A DNA stretch of 64,000 bases from Ailurus styani (GCA_002007465.1 LNAC01000036.1:4719250-4783249), one strand, 5' to 3'. Numbered from the stretch's first letter, positions 53,506 through 64,000 are shown. Program-made: numbers and translations. Notes: generated by a model from the sequence alone, not told the origin.

Positions 53506-53818
53506 TCCAATGTAAATAGCCTGAATAACCTCTTCAGACATCGTATCTGAGTACTTGCAGCCTAACAAAGAGAGGATATCTGTTTAATAACCTTTCTCCG
53601 ATCTGTGTAAAGAGATCTTGTTCCTTTCAGAGATGGTGGTGGTGGAGATCTACACCAAAGGCAACAGAGTTATGTCACAGGGAAGTCTAAATTTAATGAG
53701 AAAGATCAAGAATTTTAGAAAGATTTTAGCCTATTCATTAGAAAGAAGTACAGAAACTTAAACATGCTTGCCAAAAGAGAAAGAAAAATTAACCCCTCCT
53801 AATTAAGAGAAGGGAAAT

Positions 53819-53820
<2 letters not shown>
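53506..53820. other. No feature recognised
   Basis: Short unique stretch between a MIR and a microsatellite. Confidence 0.4.

Positions 53821-53886
<66 letters not shown>
53821..53886. repeat. (GT)n(GA)n compound microsatellite
   Basis: About 16 GT units pass directly into about 17 GA units with no interruption. Confidence 0.98.
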
Positions 53887-53889
<3 letters not shown>

Positions 53890-55080
53890 GCAAGATCTTG
53901 TTACTCTTTGAAAATTTTATTTTATTTTTTCCTGGGTATAAGGTGAAAAAATCATAGGTGCCAAGACAGACAAAGTAGAGGGCAGATAAAGGCTCATCCC
54001 TCATTAAATTATAAGAAATATTTGCTAGGGTGGTTGAAACCATGATAAAGGAAAATGCACATGAGCTTTTGTTGCCAAACATTTCTGAATCTCAGGACCT
54101 GAAACAGTATTGGGATTAGGGAAGAAGTTCTTCTCAAACTCTAATTTACAAAAACTCAAGGGGAGAAGCATAGTATTTAAGCTAGGACTAGGGCTAAGAA
54201 CCAAGTCAGAGATTCTAGATCTAGATCCATAGACCCTGGGGGTTGGGATAAGAAGAAAGTTTCATGAAATGGCTCCCTGGGATCTATGTAAACATTCAAA
54301 ATGTGATAAAATGTTATTTATGGATGTATTTTTTACAGGGAGAGATTGATAACTTCCAAGAGATTCTCAAAATGTCCAGGAATATCCATAAAGTAAAGAG
54401 CCACTGGTTTAAATAGTCACTCCAGAAAGTTAAGCCTCAGTGAGCAAAGCTTCTAATTACACCTACATATTTATATATCTGGGTTTGAAATAAGCAGCCC
54501 ATTTAAGTATGACACTTATGCTAATTCAAATTAATGCCTATACTTGTATATTTTAGTAAAGAGTTCTAGTTTATAGAAAACACATCTAATTAAGTAGAAA
54601 CTGTGTGTTGTTCTTTTCAATTGAATTTATTCCTTGAGGGAGCCTATAAAGTGAGAGAAAGCATCAATCAGTTAGGAAATATTTGATGAGAGCTCACGAT
54701 GTGGGAAAGCTATCACTCACCTGTCTAAAATTCAATAAAGCTTCCTACATAAGACATTCTCATTCTAGTACAAATGCTGGAGGTCACTCTATGTCTCCAT
54801 TTATCACCAAGTGGCCCATTAACATTGCTGACACAAGACAGCAGGGGAAACACCAAGTGTGGCCCACTCTCCTTTTTGCCCACTCAGCAAAGTTGCTTAC
54901 TGAACTCTGATTGCCAAATATTTTACTCAGCTTAATGCAGATAAGATTCAGGAATCAGTTGGTTTTTTTTAAAGCCCACAGATTCAACTTGGAGGAAGAA
55001 TGGTGAGTGCATGTAAATTTCTCCTCTTCCCACATGTCAGTCCTCCATCATTTCCTGACTCTATATGGTGATTTAAAGAG

Positions 55081-55082
<2 letters not shown>
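53887..55082. other. Unique AT-rich sequence, no gene
   Basis: No repeat recognised. 54440-54650 is AT-rich and complex (TATTTATATATCTGGGTTTG, ATTGAATTTATTCCTTGAGG) and may include conserved non-coding sequence. Confidence 0.38.

Positions 55083-55118
<36 letters not shown>
55083..55118. repeat. (TG)n microsatellite, 18 units
   Basis: Uninterrupted TG run of 36 bases. Confidence 0.98.
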
Positions 55119-55120
<2 letters not shown>

Positions 55121-55589
55121 AGGTGTGTGGTAACACCATCTACAAAGAATATTTGATTTCTCTCAAGTGTCTTTGACAGCTCAGTGAGCTGACATAACCC
55201 AGAAAACATATGCTGTTATTTTGAGCAGGGCAGAAAAACAAGTATAGTTTAGTTATCGCAGAGCTTCCCCTGAAAAGACCTTACTGAAGGCAAAAGAGGA
55301 TATGATTAGTAGATTGTGATCCATGGGGTTGCAGAAGCTTTTGGGTACCTACGAAGGTGGGGATTCCACAGATGTGGGAGTTGTAAAGGACCCAAGCCCT
55401 TCAGCACCCTCACTTCATCTTAGAACAGAGGCAGGTATGAGTGGGAGGCAGCTGTGACCTGGAATAAGCTCAGTCATATGTGATGAAGGAGAGCTGCGTC
55501 AGGATTTACAAAGGCATGGCAGCCATGGTGATCAGGACCTCAATTCCCAAGACAGTGGTGTTGGGCAAGGATGCTGGGCTCTTGGGTGT
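55119..55589. other. No feature recognised
   Basis: Unique-looking sequence between a microsatellite and a MIR-like fragment. Confidence 0.4.
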
Positions 55590-55715
55590 CAGAGTCTTAG
55601 AACTGGGAGGGACCATGGATGCTATCTAGATCAACCTCCACAGGGGTCACATGCATAATCTGAGCCAGAACTGGGGCTGGAACCAAGCGTCTTGACTGTC
55701 TAGTAATTACTGTTG
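55590..55715 (-). repeat. MIR/L3-type fragment, antisense
   Basis: TCTTAGAACTGGGAGGGACC, then GCCAGAACTGGGGCTGGAAC, are the kind of blocks seen at the antisense ends of MIR3/L3-type repeats. Confidence 0.5.
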
Positions 55716-55939
55716 TAACTGCCCTAAACTTTTTAGGTCTTATTCTCAACTATCCTACTTCTTACCCTTCCCTGACTCAGAGGGAATGAGGCCAGGAGCT
55801 GTTCATGACGTGTATTTCCCTGGTGGGAAGGACCTGGAAAAGCTGTTCTTATTGGCTGGCCACAGTCTCCAAGGAGGCCAGTAGGTATGGAACCAGCTCA
55901 ATTTTAGGATTATCTTGGTAGCTTCAGAAACCCGTAGAG
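55716..55939. other. No feature recognised
   Basis: Unique-looking sequence. Confidence 0.4.
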
Positions 55940-55944
55940 CAATA

Positions 55945-56178
55945 AAATAGCAAACATAGAGCATGTGCCAGGAATTGCTCTAGGGCTTCCTATGTGTGAT
56001 GTCATTTAATCATCCCAACCATCCCATGTGGTGGTAAGCACTGTTACTCTCCCTATATTATAGATGTGGACACCTGTGAACAGAGAGGTTAAGTCATATG
56101 CCTAATATCACATTGATAGTGAGTGGCAGAGCTGGTTTTCAACCCAGACAATTAGGCTCCAGTGTTTCATCCACTGTT
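55945..56178 (-). repeat. MIR SINE, antisense, near complete
   Basis: GCATGTGCCAGGAATTGCTC, GTGATGTCATTTAATCATCC, GAACAGAGAGGTTAAGTCAT and GTGAGTGGCAGAGCTGGTTT give the whole antisense order. Confidence 0.88.
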
Positions 56179-56197
56179 CCTTGGCTCTTAGCCACCA

Positions 56198-56237
56198 TTT
56201 CTTGATTCTTGGAATTGTTTCTTGATTCTTGGAACAA
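56198..56237. repeat. 20-bp tandem duplication
   Basis: TTTCTTGATTCTTGGAATTG is followed directly by TTTCTTGATTCTTGGAACAA; the first 17 bases are identical. Confidence 0.95.
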
Positions 56238-56239
56238 GG

Positions 56240-57074
56240 CATTAGACCGTCCTTTTTCTACATGGTTGTCTTTCCCCCAAACAAACCCACATCCTTGCTT
56301 ACTCAAACCCTCACCTGCTCAAAGGAGAATGGGGGGGGAGTTTTGGGCATACATCAGGGAACACATCAGAGTGAGGTGGTGGTGCCATTCTGTATGCAGC
56401 ACAGCCCCTGAGACAGGGAGCCCTTGTTGGTATATAGGAACACTCCTCTTGGTACTCAAATCTGGAGATATTGGGGTTTGCATTGTTGTGAAGTTTCATG
56501 TGTTCTTAAATAAAACTGTCTCCTCAAAGGACTGAGAGCACTCAGCTTATAAGTCCATGAGCTGGTAATTCACCTTATCATAAACATCATGACTTCTTGC
56601 TTATAGTAAATTAAAAGCCCTTAATAAGCTATTTAAGTATTAATGAGAAACTGAATATTGTTTTTCCAAATCATTGATGTAAATTTGTGGTGTGGTAAAA
56701 TGAAGTTACATTCTACTCCCAAGAAGGGTGAGAAAAAAATCTGATGAAGAGAATTTCCCCTTTCAAAGTGAATCCTAAGAGTGTTTTATGCACGAGGCTA
56801 AATCTAAATGTATTATTACATTCAAGCATACAGTAATGAAGTTTGACCCCAGGAATGAGATGTACAGGGAGAAACTGGGATTGTGGTCTCTAGATGCTCT
56901 GAGGAAAAGTCAAATATCGGGAATCTGACATTTGATCTTACTCTCAGCCTAGCTCTAGGTCATACACAGCACTAGCCAAACACTGATGCCATTAGGACTT
57001 AGAATTCCATGGATACATTTGAAGTTGATGGCAGATGTGTAAGAGTCAGTTCCTACCTCACCCCTTTAGAATCA
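56240..57074. other. Unique AT-rich sequence, possible conserved element
   Basis: From 56560 to 56850 the sequence is repeat-free and complex (AAGCCCTTAATAAGCTATTT, AAATCATTGATGTAAATTTG, TTTATGCACGAGGCTAAATC), typical of conserved non-coding DNA. No coding frame of note. Confidence 0.35.
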
Positions 57075-57077
57075 TGA

Positions 57078-57225
57078 CATGTCAGAGCTTAAAGCAATCT
57101 TAGAGATACTCTTCATTGTTCTGAAACTGGGGATCAGTGAGGGAGAGTGAATTGCCCAAGTTCATACTGCAAGTTACCAGCAGAGTTAGGAATCCAGGTC
57201 AGCTAATACTTTGGGAGCAATGCCT
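57078..57225 (-). repeat. MIR SINE, antisense
   Basis: GAGCTTAAAGCAATCTTAGA, TGAATTGCCCAAGTTCATAC and GAGTTAGGAATCCAGGTCAG match antisense core and head. Confidence 0.72.
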
Positions 57226-57689
57226 GTAAGCCTGGTCCAGCTCCATCTTCAGAATTTCCCTAGAGGTCGAAATGGGATCAATTCTTTCACCCATTAACTC
57301 TGGGCTGTGATCATGCTCTCCCACCTAATAGCATCTTCATGGACCCATCAATATTAATGGGAGGCAAATGTATGGAATTTGCTAGAGCTCATAAATGCAA
57401 TGGGGGCTGAACTTTATGCACAGGAAGATATGCAATTTGAATTCTTTGGAGATTTATTTAGATTTGATCCTTGCATTCTCTAATCTCTGGTCTCTCGGCA
57501 AAGCAATGATCTTGCATCTGGGAACAATCAGTGACTGGTCTGTGGCAGAGAACATAGATCACATTGACTGTGGGCTTCAGAGACATATTCACAGTATAGC
57601 TCAGAGGGCTGCCACCCAGGGAGACCTGCTCAAGGGCCAGTTCTCAACCTTCCTAGAAAGTTCTACTCCCCACCATTCTCTTTGGGGCT
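57226..57689. other. No feature recognised
   Basis: The left part of a 161-codon open frame (57395-57880) lies here; its right half runs into L2, so it is not taken as a gene. Confidence 0.4.
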
Positions 57690-58033
57690 CCATACTTTCA
57701 GATCAAACTGGAGGCCTTCCTCTTGCTCCCCTTGCCTTCTCCCTGTTGTCTTGCTCCACTGGTCTTTCCTTGATTATCTTAGTCTCATTTTCTTCCATAC
57801 CCTTCCCCCTAAACATGCATATATTCAAATCCTATCCATTTGGCTCATCCAAATTCATGTCTTTGTGCTATTTTATGTAATGTATTAATGCCTTTGATGA
57901 TATACAGTTTTTGCATGGGTTGTTTCTGATCCACTTTGCTATTATGCCCCTTGGCATCTGCCATAGTACCTTATACAGTGGTATTCTTCATGATATTTAA
58001 GTTGGATGAATGAATGAATGAATGAATGAATGA
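57690..58033 (+). repeat. L2 LINE 3' end with (TGAA)n tail
   Basis: CT-rich body, then TGCCATAGTACCTTATACAG and a tail of TGAA units (58007-58033), the natural 3' end of L2. Confidence 0.72.
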
Positions 58034-58039
58034 TTAGAA

Positions 58040-58436
58040 CAGAAATGCAGTCCTTCCTAGAACCATTCACCAAACCAAGGACTACAGAAATTGAAGTTTT
58101 GTGATCCAACTAAAAAAAAAAAGTTTTTATAAATGTTATTGTTCCATTACAAAACATCCCAAAACCTTCAGTCTTAAAATGCCAAGTTATTATTTTTCTT
58201 GGTTCTGTGAACTGAACTGAATTAGTTCATCTAGATGTTTTTCACTCGTGTCTCTCGTACAGTTTGAGTCAGGTGGAGGCTGTAGCAGCAGTCATTGGAG
58301 AGCTCGCCTGGGCTGGCTGGTCACGATAGCACACTCCTATGGCTGGAAGTCGATGCCAGCTATTGGGTCATCACTTGCTGACTAGACTGGATCACCCACA
58401 CTTAGCCTCTCCGTGTGGCCTGGGCCTCTCACAGCA
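58040..58436. other. Unassigned; possibly an old repeat
   Basis: 58260-58436 continues after the SINE at 58671 and has the texture of an old interspersed repeat (GAGCTCGCCTGGGCTGGCTG), but I cannot name it. Confidence 0.35.
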
Positions 58437-58452
58437 TGGTAACTGCATTCTT

Positions 58453-58654
58453 TTTCTTTTCTTTTTTTTTTTTTAAAGATTTTATTTATTTGACACAGGG
58501 AGAGATCACAAGTAGGCAGAGAGGCAGGCAGAGAGAGGAGGAAGCAGGCTCCCTGCCGAGCAGAGAGCCCAATGCGGGACTCAATCCCAGGACCCTGAGA
58601 TCATGACCTGAGCCGTAGGCAGAGGCTTTAACCCACTGAGCCACCCAGGCGCCC
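58453..58654 (-). mobile_element. Carnivore SINE, minus strand, younger subfamily
   Basis: T-rich run, AAAGATTTTATTTATTTGAC, then GAGATCACAAGTAGGCAGAG and GAGCCACCCAGGCGCCC. TGGTAACTGCATTCTT (58437-58452) and TGGTAACTGGATTCTT (58655-58670) are a 16-bp target-site duplication with one mismatch. Confidence 0.97.
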
Positions 58655-58670
58655 TGGTAACTGGATTCTT

Positions 58671-59919
58671 GAAGACAGCATCCCAAGAGTGAGTATTCCA
58701 AGACTGCTGGGAGGAAGCTACAAGGTTTCCTATGACCTGGACTCAGAAGCTGCAGAATGTTTCTTCCACTTATACTTTGTTGGTCAAGCAGGTCAAGGCC
58801 AAGGAGAGGGAGTGGCATATATGTACAGAGAGGGAAGGCCTTAACAGTGTCCATCTCTGGAGACTCTCCAGGTGTCTAGCAAATTCATTATGCTGGAGAG
58901 CAGCCTACCTCTGTAAGCCTCTTCCTTCATCAGGTTAGCTATGCACTGCTGGATGCTGGGGATGGCTTTAATGCCAGGAAATATTTGGGGAAGGTAGCTA
59001 GCAGGAAGAAGGACGCTGAGAAGTCAGTAGTTTGAGATAACAGTGAAGGAATTAGGCCTTTGAGAGATAATACAGGGTATAAAATGAGGATGTTAGGGAG
59101 AGGGTGTGGGAAGGTGAGTGAGAAAAACTGCCTTCTTGCTTTGTTGGCTCAGTGTATGTTAGGGGTGGGTTGGAGAAAAAAGCAAGTACAGTTGATAAAA
59201 GTATTGCAGAATGTATTTATTATTTTAATCACATATAATTATAATGAAGATTATTTTTAAAGATGAAAAAAGCACCCATAATCCCACCAACTGGTTACAA
59301 TTATGTTCATTTTTCTTTCCAGTCTTAATTCATCCTAGGTATATTTTACATCTCTGCCATCATCCTGCTTTAGGCATAGGTTCTCTACTCTTCACCAGAC
59401 TCATTTTATAAACGCTTCTCCACGTTAGCTGTTGTCTTCACCTGCCTTGTTTTAGAGGCTGCATCCCATTCTGGCTGGTGGACATTTGTTATGGGCCAAT
59501 GAACTGAGCATGATTAGCGAGGGTGACTCAGGTCTCCTGGGGTCCTGTCACCCATTGGTGAATGGGAAAGGCTCTGGGGAAGTTGAACCTGGCTCCTCCA
59601 CACTTTGGGTGGACTGTCCCTGTCCTGGTTGTCCTACTGGGGATGAAGCCTTCCAGATGCTTCATAAATGTTTATAGCTGCCAGTAGGAAATACTCTTCC
59701 TTTAAGCAGGGAGGCAAGCCAGGTTTTTTCTCCCCACTCTCTTCAACCTTCCAAGGAGCTGTTGGTTTCTTAAAACAGTTAAGCTAGGGCACAAAGGTTT
59801 AGGTTTCTCATCTCTTATAAGAGTTTACATTTCTTCCGGAAAGGAGATTTAATTTTACTGGTGTAGCAATTTTTCACCACAAGAATCGGCTTACTTCTTT
59901 TCCTGATACTGAGATGCCA
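58671..59919. other. No gene or clear repeat
   Basis: The left 130 bases may belong to the same old repeat as 58260-58436. Otherwise unique-looking; a TTATTATTTTAATC AT-rich stretch lies near 59217. Confidence 0.4.
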
Positions 59920-60145
59920 GGCTTGGCATATTCTGGGCAAGTGGAGGGCGTCCCCCTACGGCTGCAATGCCCTCTACTTTCTGCCTGGTCAAGTCCCCCT
60001 TCACTTCATTGTATGTCCTCCTTGAAGCCTTCCTTGGCCTTTTGTATCCACACTTGGATTTCTGACATCTGGAAACATTCACCATTTGCTCATGGTGATA
60101 TTCTCCTAGAGGGCAGAATGATGTCATCAACAGACCCTGGGCTGG
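59920..60145 (+). repeat. L2 LINE 3' region, decayed
   Basis: CACTTCATTGTATGTCCTCC and TTGAAGCCTTCCTTGGCC, then TCCTAGAGGGCAGAATGATG, resemble L2 3' blocks. Confidence 0.5.
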
Positions 60146-60149
60146 AAAT

Positions 60150-60260
60150 CAAGATACTTCAACTCATGTCCCATTACTAACCATCTATGTGACCTTGGCT
60201 GTCTTTGAACTCCTTGGGCTTTAGCTTCTCCAATTTTAAAATAAGGGGTTGATCTCCATT
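60150..60260 (+). repeat. MIR SINE fragment
   Basis: CCATTACTAACCATCTATGT, GACCTTGGCTGTCTTTGAAC and TTCTCCAATTTTAAAATAAG match the MIR core. Confidence 0.6.
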
Positions 60261-61025
60261 GTTTCTTCCAGCTATAATTTTATAATCAGAGTCCTTTAAC
60301 CTTTGGGGTCACTGTTGTATACTCTAGAGACTGCAGAAGGTTGGTCATGCTCATGATCCCTAAAGACTCTGAGTCCTCCTGCTCATAAGACATCATCTGG
60401 GCAATGCTGAAATGTGTATTCTTATTGAAAACATGGGTTGGCATGTTTTCAATAATAATCTGCCTCCTGCCCTCTGTTTATCTTCTTCTTTTCATCCAAT
60501 AAGTAGGCTTCAGACCCTGTTCTCTTTTTTCAGTTAAAGCCCTAGTCTCTGATTATGATTAAGCACAACAAGTGGAAGCATACTTTCTGAAGGCCATACT
60601 TCAAACACTCTATTAATGTAACATGTTACATATGAATCCCGATGGAATGTCCACAAACCAATCTGATTCTCTTTTGATGGGGCCGAGATTCAAGGCAATA
60701 GCTACTCCTCTCAGAGGGAGAAGTGATTAGCTGGAGGGCAGCTGAGTCCCTGCTATCTCTGTCACCAGAGCATGAAGGCCCATTGCAAGGACAAGCAGTC
60801 TGTCCTGGAAGTCCATGTTTGCTTGACTCAAAATTGCTGAAGATTTGGTTATGCTTTAAAAAAAAGATTATGGGAATAGTGTAAGGTTCGAAGGACAGAG
60901 ACACAGTTTGGCTTAAAATCAGAAAAAGCCAGAGCTTTCTAAGGTGGTTTTTATGTCCAAAAATGTGATGTCCTCTGGAGAAGCCACCATTCTGGCTAGC
61001 CAGTGGTCACCAAGTGATAGGACTC
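60261..61025. other. No feature recognised
   Basis: Unique-looking sequence; a short inverted AAAACATG/CATGTTTT pair occurs at 60427-60451. Confidence 0.4.
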
Positions 61026-61029
61026 TTCA

Positions 61030-61230
61030 ATATCTAGTCAGAAGCCCAACCTACCCTTAAGACTTACTTCTACCACATTCCCTCATCCTTCCACCCAAGG
61101 CAAACACCTTACACTTCTCTGCCTCTGGGCTTTTCCTCCCTCTCTTCCCTCTGCTTGGAATGCACTGGCTCACCTCACCCCTATTAACATTCTATTCATT
61201 TGGGGGGCAAAACGGAGCTCAAATGGTGCT
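61030..61230 (+). repeat. L2 LINE, left part of a split copy
   Basis: GACTTACTTCTACCACATTC and CCCTCTGCTTGGAATGCACT are L2 internal blocks. The copy appears to resume at 61530 after an inserted MIR. Confidence 0.6.
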
Positions 61231-61234
61231 TCTA

Positions 61235-61480
61235 CTATGGGTTTGGGATCTGAATTACTTGGGTTAAAATGCTAGCTCTTCTACTTCTAGGTCAAATTAC
61301 TTAGCTTCTCTTAGCCTCAATTTTCTCATTTGTAAAATGGGGCTAATAAAAATATGTCTTGCAGGGCTGTTTAAAGATAATAGGAGATGGCAGAAGGTTT
61401 GCAGCATTGAACACAGTGCTTCACAGATAGTTGGGGCTTAATGAGTGGCATTAACCATTAGTTCCCATACATGGACCCTT
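61235..61480 (+). repeat. MIR SINE, possibly inserted in L2
   Basis: GGGATCTGAATTACTTGGGT, AGGTCAAATTACTTAGCTTC, TTCTCATTTGTAAAATGGGG and CTTGCAGGGCTGTTTAAAGA follow MIR from head to tail. Confidence 0.85.
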
Positions 61481-61529
61481 TTTTGGGCAGTAACACAGTG
61501 CTATATGAATATAGACATAGAACTTTATC

Positions 61530-61650
61530 CCACTGGTAAATAGAGAACTTCATGAAGGTAGGAATTATTTGGCACTCGTGTTCGTCACCACTTTTCTTGC
61601 CAAGCAGAGAGCTTTGAACAGAGTAGACTCTTAATATATTTTGTTCAGAT
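61530..61650 (+). repeat. L2 LINE 3' end, right part of a split copy
   Basis: GAGAACTTCATGAAGGTAGG, then GAACAGAGTAGACTCTTAAT, are decayed L2 terminal blocks. Confidence 0.6.
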
Positions 61651-62309
61651 GCATTAACTATCTCATTTTACCTACTTTTTCCTCTTGGTGATACCCAATG
61701 AAGACAAGAGAAAGTCAACATTGAAAAAACAGGGGAGAAAATTTCTTCTTCTGCATTTTTAAGTCACATTATATAGAGTTCAGCTTTGGGGTCTTGCCTT
61801 TAAAATTGTAAATTCCTGGGAGTGGGAAGGGGATTGAGACCATGACCTTTTCTGTGTGCTTTTGTTATTTAGTGCTCTGCAGGGCACTTGCTGAATATTT
61901 AAGTATGTTGCTATTCGTGATAAAAGCTTGGAGAGTGACAGATCAGGGAGCAGAAAGACAACTTGGGAATGGTTTTCATCTGAGACAAATACAGGAGAAA
62001 GACTGCTCAAGGGTTAAAATCGTCCTACCTACTCCAGCCCCACTCTGGAATCCTGTTCTCTCACACATGCAGCTCTGGAGTTTCTGGGTTTCGTTTTTTG
62101 TCCTGAGCCCCTGGACCTCCCTCCTGCAAGGGGAGGCCTGGTGGTTGGGCAGCCCCTCTCCTGGTGCTTCATAGTAAGTCCTTTGGGCAAGAATTACCTG
62201 CATTCTCCTTAGGAGTGTTCCAGGCTGCGAAGAAGCTGTTATCTAAACTGACCTTGGGTTCCATGTTGGTGACCCTGGCAAGTGAAATTATTCTCTAGGC
62301 TCAACAGAA
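61651..62309. other. No feature recognised
   Basis: Unique-looking; a 110-codon frame (61842-62174) shows no known motif. Confidence 0.4.
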
Positions 62310-62590
62310 GCAGTGTCTCACAGTGGTTAAGAGCATGGATTCTGGAGTCAGAGTCCCTGGGCTTGCATTCCAGCTCCTCCCTTGCCTTGCTGGTGACTTA
62401 GGGCAAATTATTCAGTTTCATTGAGTCTCAGTTTCCCCATCTGTCAGATGGGGATGTGATAATAAGTATGTCTATCTCATGAGGTTGTTAGGACGATCAA
62501 AGGTGTTAATGTGCATAGATTACCCGGAACTGCGCCTAGAACATAGTGAGTGCTCTGTAAGTGTTGGCTATGGTTATTTTTGAGCTATAA
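62310..62590 (+). repeat. MIR SINE, best-preserved copy
   Basis: CAGTGGTTAAGAGCATGGAT, TCTGGAGTCAGAGTCCCTGG, GTCTCAGTTTCCCCATCTGT and AGTGAGTGCTCTGTAAGTGT cover the entire MIR with little decay. Confidence 0.93.
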
Positions 62591-63001
62591 GGGCTGTTCT
62601 CTCTAATTATATGAAAAGCTGAGAGTCACGTGCTTCTTTTGTGCCTGAGTTTGGCTACTCCTCATCCCTATGCAACGAGGTGAATGTGGAAGTGGAAAGG
62701 GGAAACTTCTGTAGCCCTACAGATAGGAGACAAAGTGAGTGGTGGCAGCGAGGTTGGAACAGACGGGGCAGATTTGGGGATATGTAGGAGGAGCCATGAC
62801 AGTTACATGGTAGTTACATGTACAGTTACATGTAGTTACAAGAGCTGAGGGAAAGGGAGGATCCAAGGGTGGCTCTCAGATGACTGAGACACAGGATCTG
62901 TGGGTAGTGGTGCCATTAGGGAAACAGGAGACACAATAGGAAGAGTGGTTCATCTAGGGAGGTCAGGTTTGAGAAGCCAGAAGACTATAGGGATAGCAGG
63001 T
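62591..63001. other. Unique sequence with short tandem motif
   Basis: The motif AGTTACATG(T/G) occurs four times between 62798 and 62839 (CAGTTACATG, TAGTTACATG, CAGTTACATG, TAGTTACAAG). No gene. Confidence 0.5.
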
Positions 63002-63018
63002 GAAAATGCCCTAAAGTG

Positions 63019-63230
63019 GGTGCCTGGGTGGCTCAGTGGGTTAAAGCCTCTGCTTTCGGCTCAGGTCATGATCTCAGGGTCCTGGGATCAAGGCCCGCAT
63101 CGGGCTCCCTGCTCGGCGGGGAGCCTGCTTCCTCCTCTCTCTCTCTGCTTGCCTCTCTGCCTACTTGTGATCTGATCTCTCTGTGTGTCAAATAAATAAA
63201 CAAAATCTTAAAAAAAAAAAAAAAAAAGAA
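63019..63230 (+). mobile_element. Carnivore SINE, youngest-looking copy
   Basis: Head GTGCCTGGGTGGCTCAGTGG, body ending CTACTTGTGATCTGATCTCT, tail CAAATAAATAAACAAAATC and an A-rich run. GAAAATGCCCTAAAGTG at 63002-63018 and 63231-63247 is a perfect 17-bp target-site duplication. Intact duplication plus a long clean A tail point to recent insertion. Confidence 0.98.
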
Positions 63231-63361
63231 AGAAAATGCCCTAAAGTGCTGCACAATATGACTCTGGTACTTGGAAGAGAGGTCCAAATAGAGCTGTATA
63301 TTTAGAAGTTACGAATGCTTGCAGTGAAGGCTATGAGAACCAGTAAGATTCTTCAGACAAC

Positions 63362-63572
63362 TTTCAGCTGCGTGCCTGGTGTCTACGTGAGGTTGAATAG
63401 TAAATATTTCAGGCTTTGCAAGCCATATGATCTCTGCTGCCAAGTACTTGACTCTGGTATCTGGGCTCAAAAGCTGCCTTAGATAATACATAAACAAATA
63501 GTATAACTGTGTTCCAATAAAACTATATTTATAAAAACCCATGGGCCATAGTTTGCCCACCCCTGCTCTAGA
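63362..63572 (+). mobile_element. hAT-Charlie-type DNA transposon, copy 3, internally shortened
   Basis: AATAGTAAATATTTCAGGCT, CATATGATCTCTGCTGCCAA, TGTGTTCCAATAAAACTATA and GGGCCATAGTTTGCCCACCC match copies 1 and 2. The middle block after ATTTATAAA is deleted, and the left terminus is decayed. Confidence 0.85.
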
Positions 63573-64000
63573 CTAGTATCTTATATATAGTAAGTATATA
63601 CTAAGTACTTGTTGGATGAATCTACTAGCAAGTAACATGAATTAGAGATAAGCCATTGAGTTGCAAGGTATACAATTGGAAGCCTTTTCTGAACTAAGTC
63701 CTAGGCCCTCAGCCAAGTATGGTAGATCATACTGGTGAATTATAAGGCGAAAAGAGACCCATTTGATGTTAGACCCCTTGAGGGCCAGGGTGGGTGGGTA
63801 CAGCAAGAGGCCTTGGCTTCCTGGAGAGAGCACATTTAGAGCCCTCAGGATCCTGGCTGTTTCTCTTGTCAGGTCTGGGAAATTGACTGCAAAAGTGTTA
63901 AATAATTAAGAAACTGCCTACAGGTATTTGTAGCTTCCAGTGCAAAGAATTGTCAATAGGAGGCAATAGGAGAAAATCAAACAGTAGCTGAAGAACTTCA
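63573..64000. other. No feature recognised
   Basis: Unique-looking sequence to the window end. Confidence 0.4.

Noticed and set aside
57395..57880. 161-codon plus-strand open frame
   Set aside because: The right half lies in an L2 3' region; no motif or exon signals.
1..64000. CRISPR array, operon, phage or bacterial-type system
   Set aside because: No regularly spaced direct repeats with unique spacers, no dense coding and no ribosome-binding sites; base texture and repeats are mammalian.

Overview
This window is non-coding vertebrate DNA, and the mammalian order is legible from its repeats. It carries about ten copies of a tRNA-derived SINE with the carnivore signature: a tRNA A-box-like head, a B-box-like segment, a CT-rich body and an AATAAA-rich tail. 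Several copies have the body variant ending in CTACTTGTGATCTCTCT, which I associate with mustelids and their close caniform relatives. The most likely source is therefore a caniform carnivore, probably a musteloid. Species cannot be set from this window alone. The sequence looks like an intergenic region or the inside of a very large intron. I found no convincing protein-coding gene, no tRNA or rRNA gene, and no CRISPR or bacterial-type system. The longest open frames (200, 183, 179, 173 and 161 codons) are about what chance gives in 64 kb read in six frames, and two of them lie over recognisable repeats.

Layout. 0.2-3.2 kb is mostly L2 LINE (with a relic of the reverse transcriptase) plus a hAT-type DNA transposon. 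3.2-8.6 kb is largely unique with two MIRs. 8.6-10.3 kb holds an exon-like open segment on the minus strand, an old LINE-like stretch and a DNA-transposon-like repeat. 12.2-14.1 kb has microsatellites and a 5'-truncated L1 on the minus strand with an 11-bp target-site duplication. 15.2-22.5 kb holds a SINE, MIRs, a possible regulatory module (CRE plus RFX X-box near 17.3 kb) and a hAT element nested in an older DNA element. 22.5-25.6 kb has a MaLR LTR and an old L1/HAL1-like element on the minus strand, itself interrupted by a SINE and a younger L1 tail. 26-33.3 kb holds L2, MIR with nested SINE, a (CA)n tract, and a solo MaLR LTR with a perfect 5-bp duplication. 34-42 kb has MIRs, two adjacent MER5A-like copies, a 76-bp L1 tail, a strong CTCF-like motif, two head-to-head SINEs, and a hAT element split by a SINE. 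41.7-43.3 kb is an old L1 5'/ORF1 region on the plus strand. 46-64 kb is dominated by MIR, L2, MaLR fragments, microsatellites and SINEs, including a SINE at 63.0 kb with a perfect 17-bp duplication that is the youngest-looking insertion.

How it works together. There is no pathway or operon to describe. The interest lies in the layered insertions, which give a relative timeline, in a few candidate regulatory motifs in unique sequence, and in one or two exon-like open segments that need transcript data. No previously undescribed biological system is evident. All repeat names come from remembered consensus patterns, not from a database search, so element ends are approximate unless a duplication fixes them.
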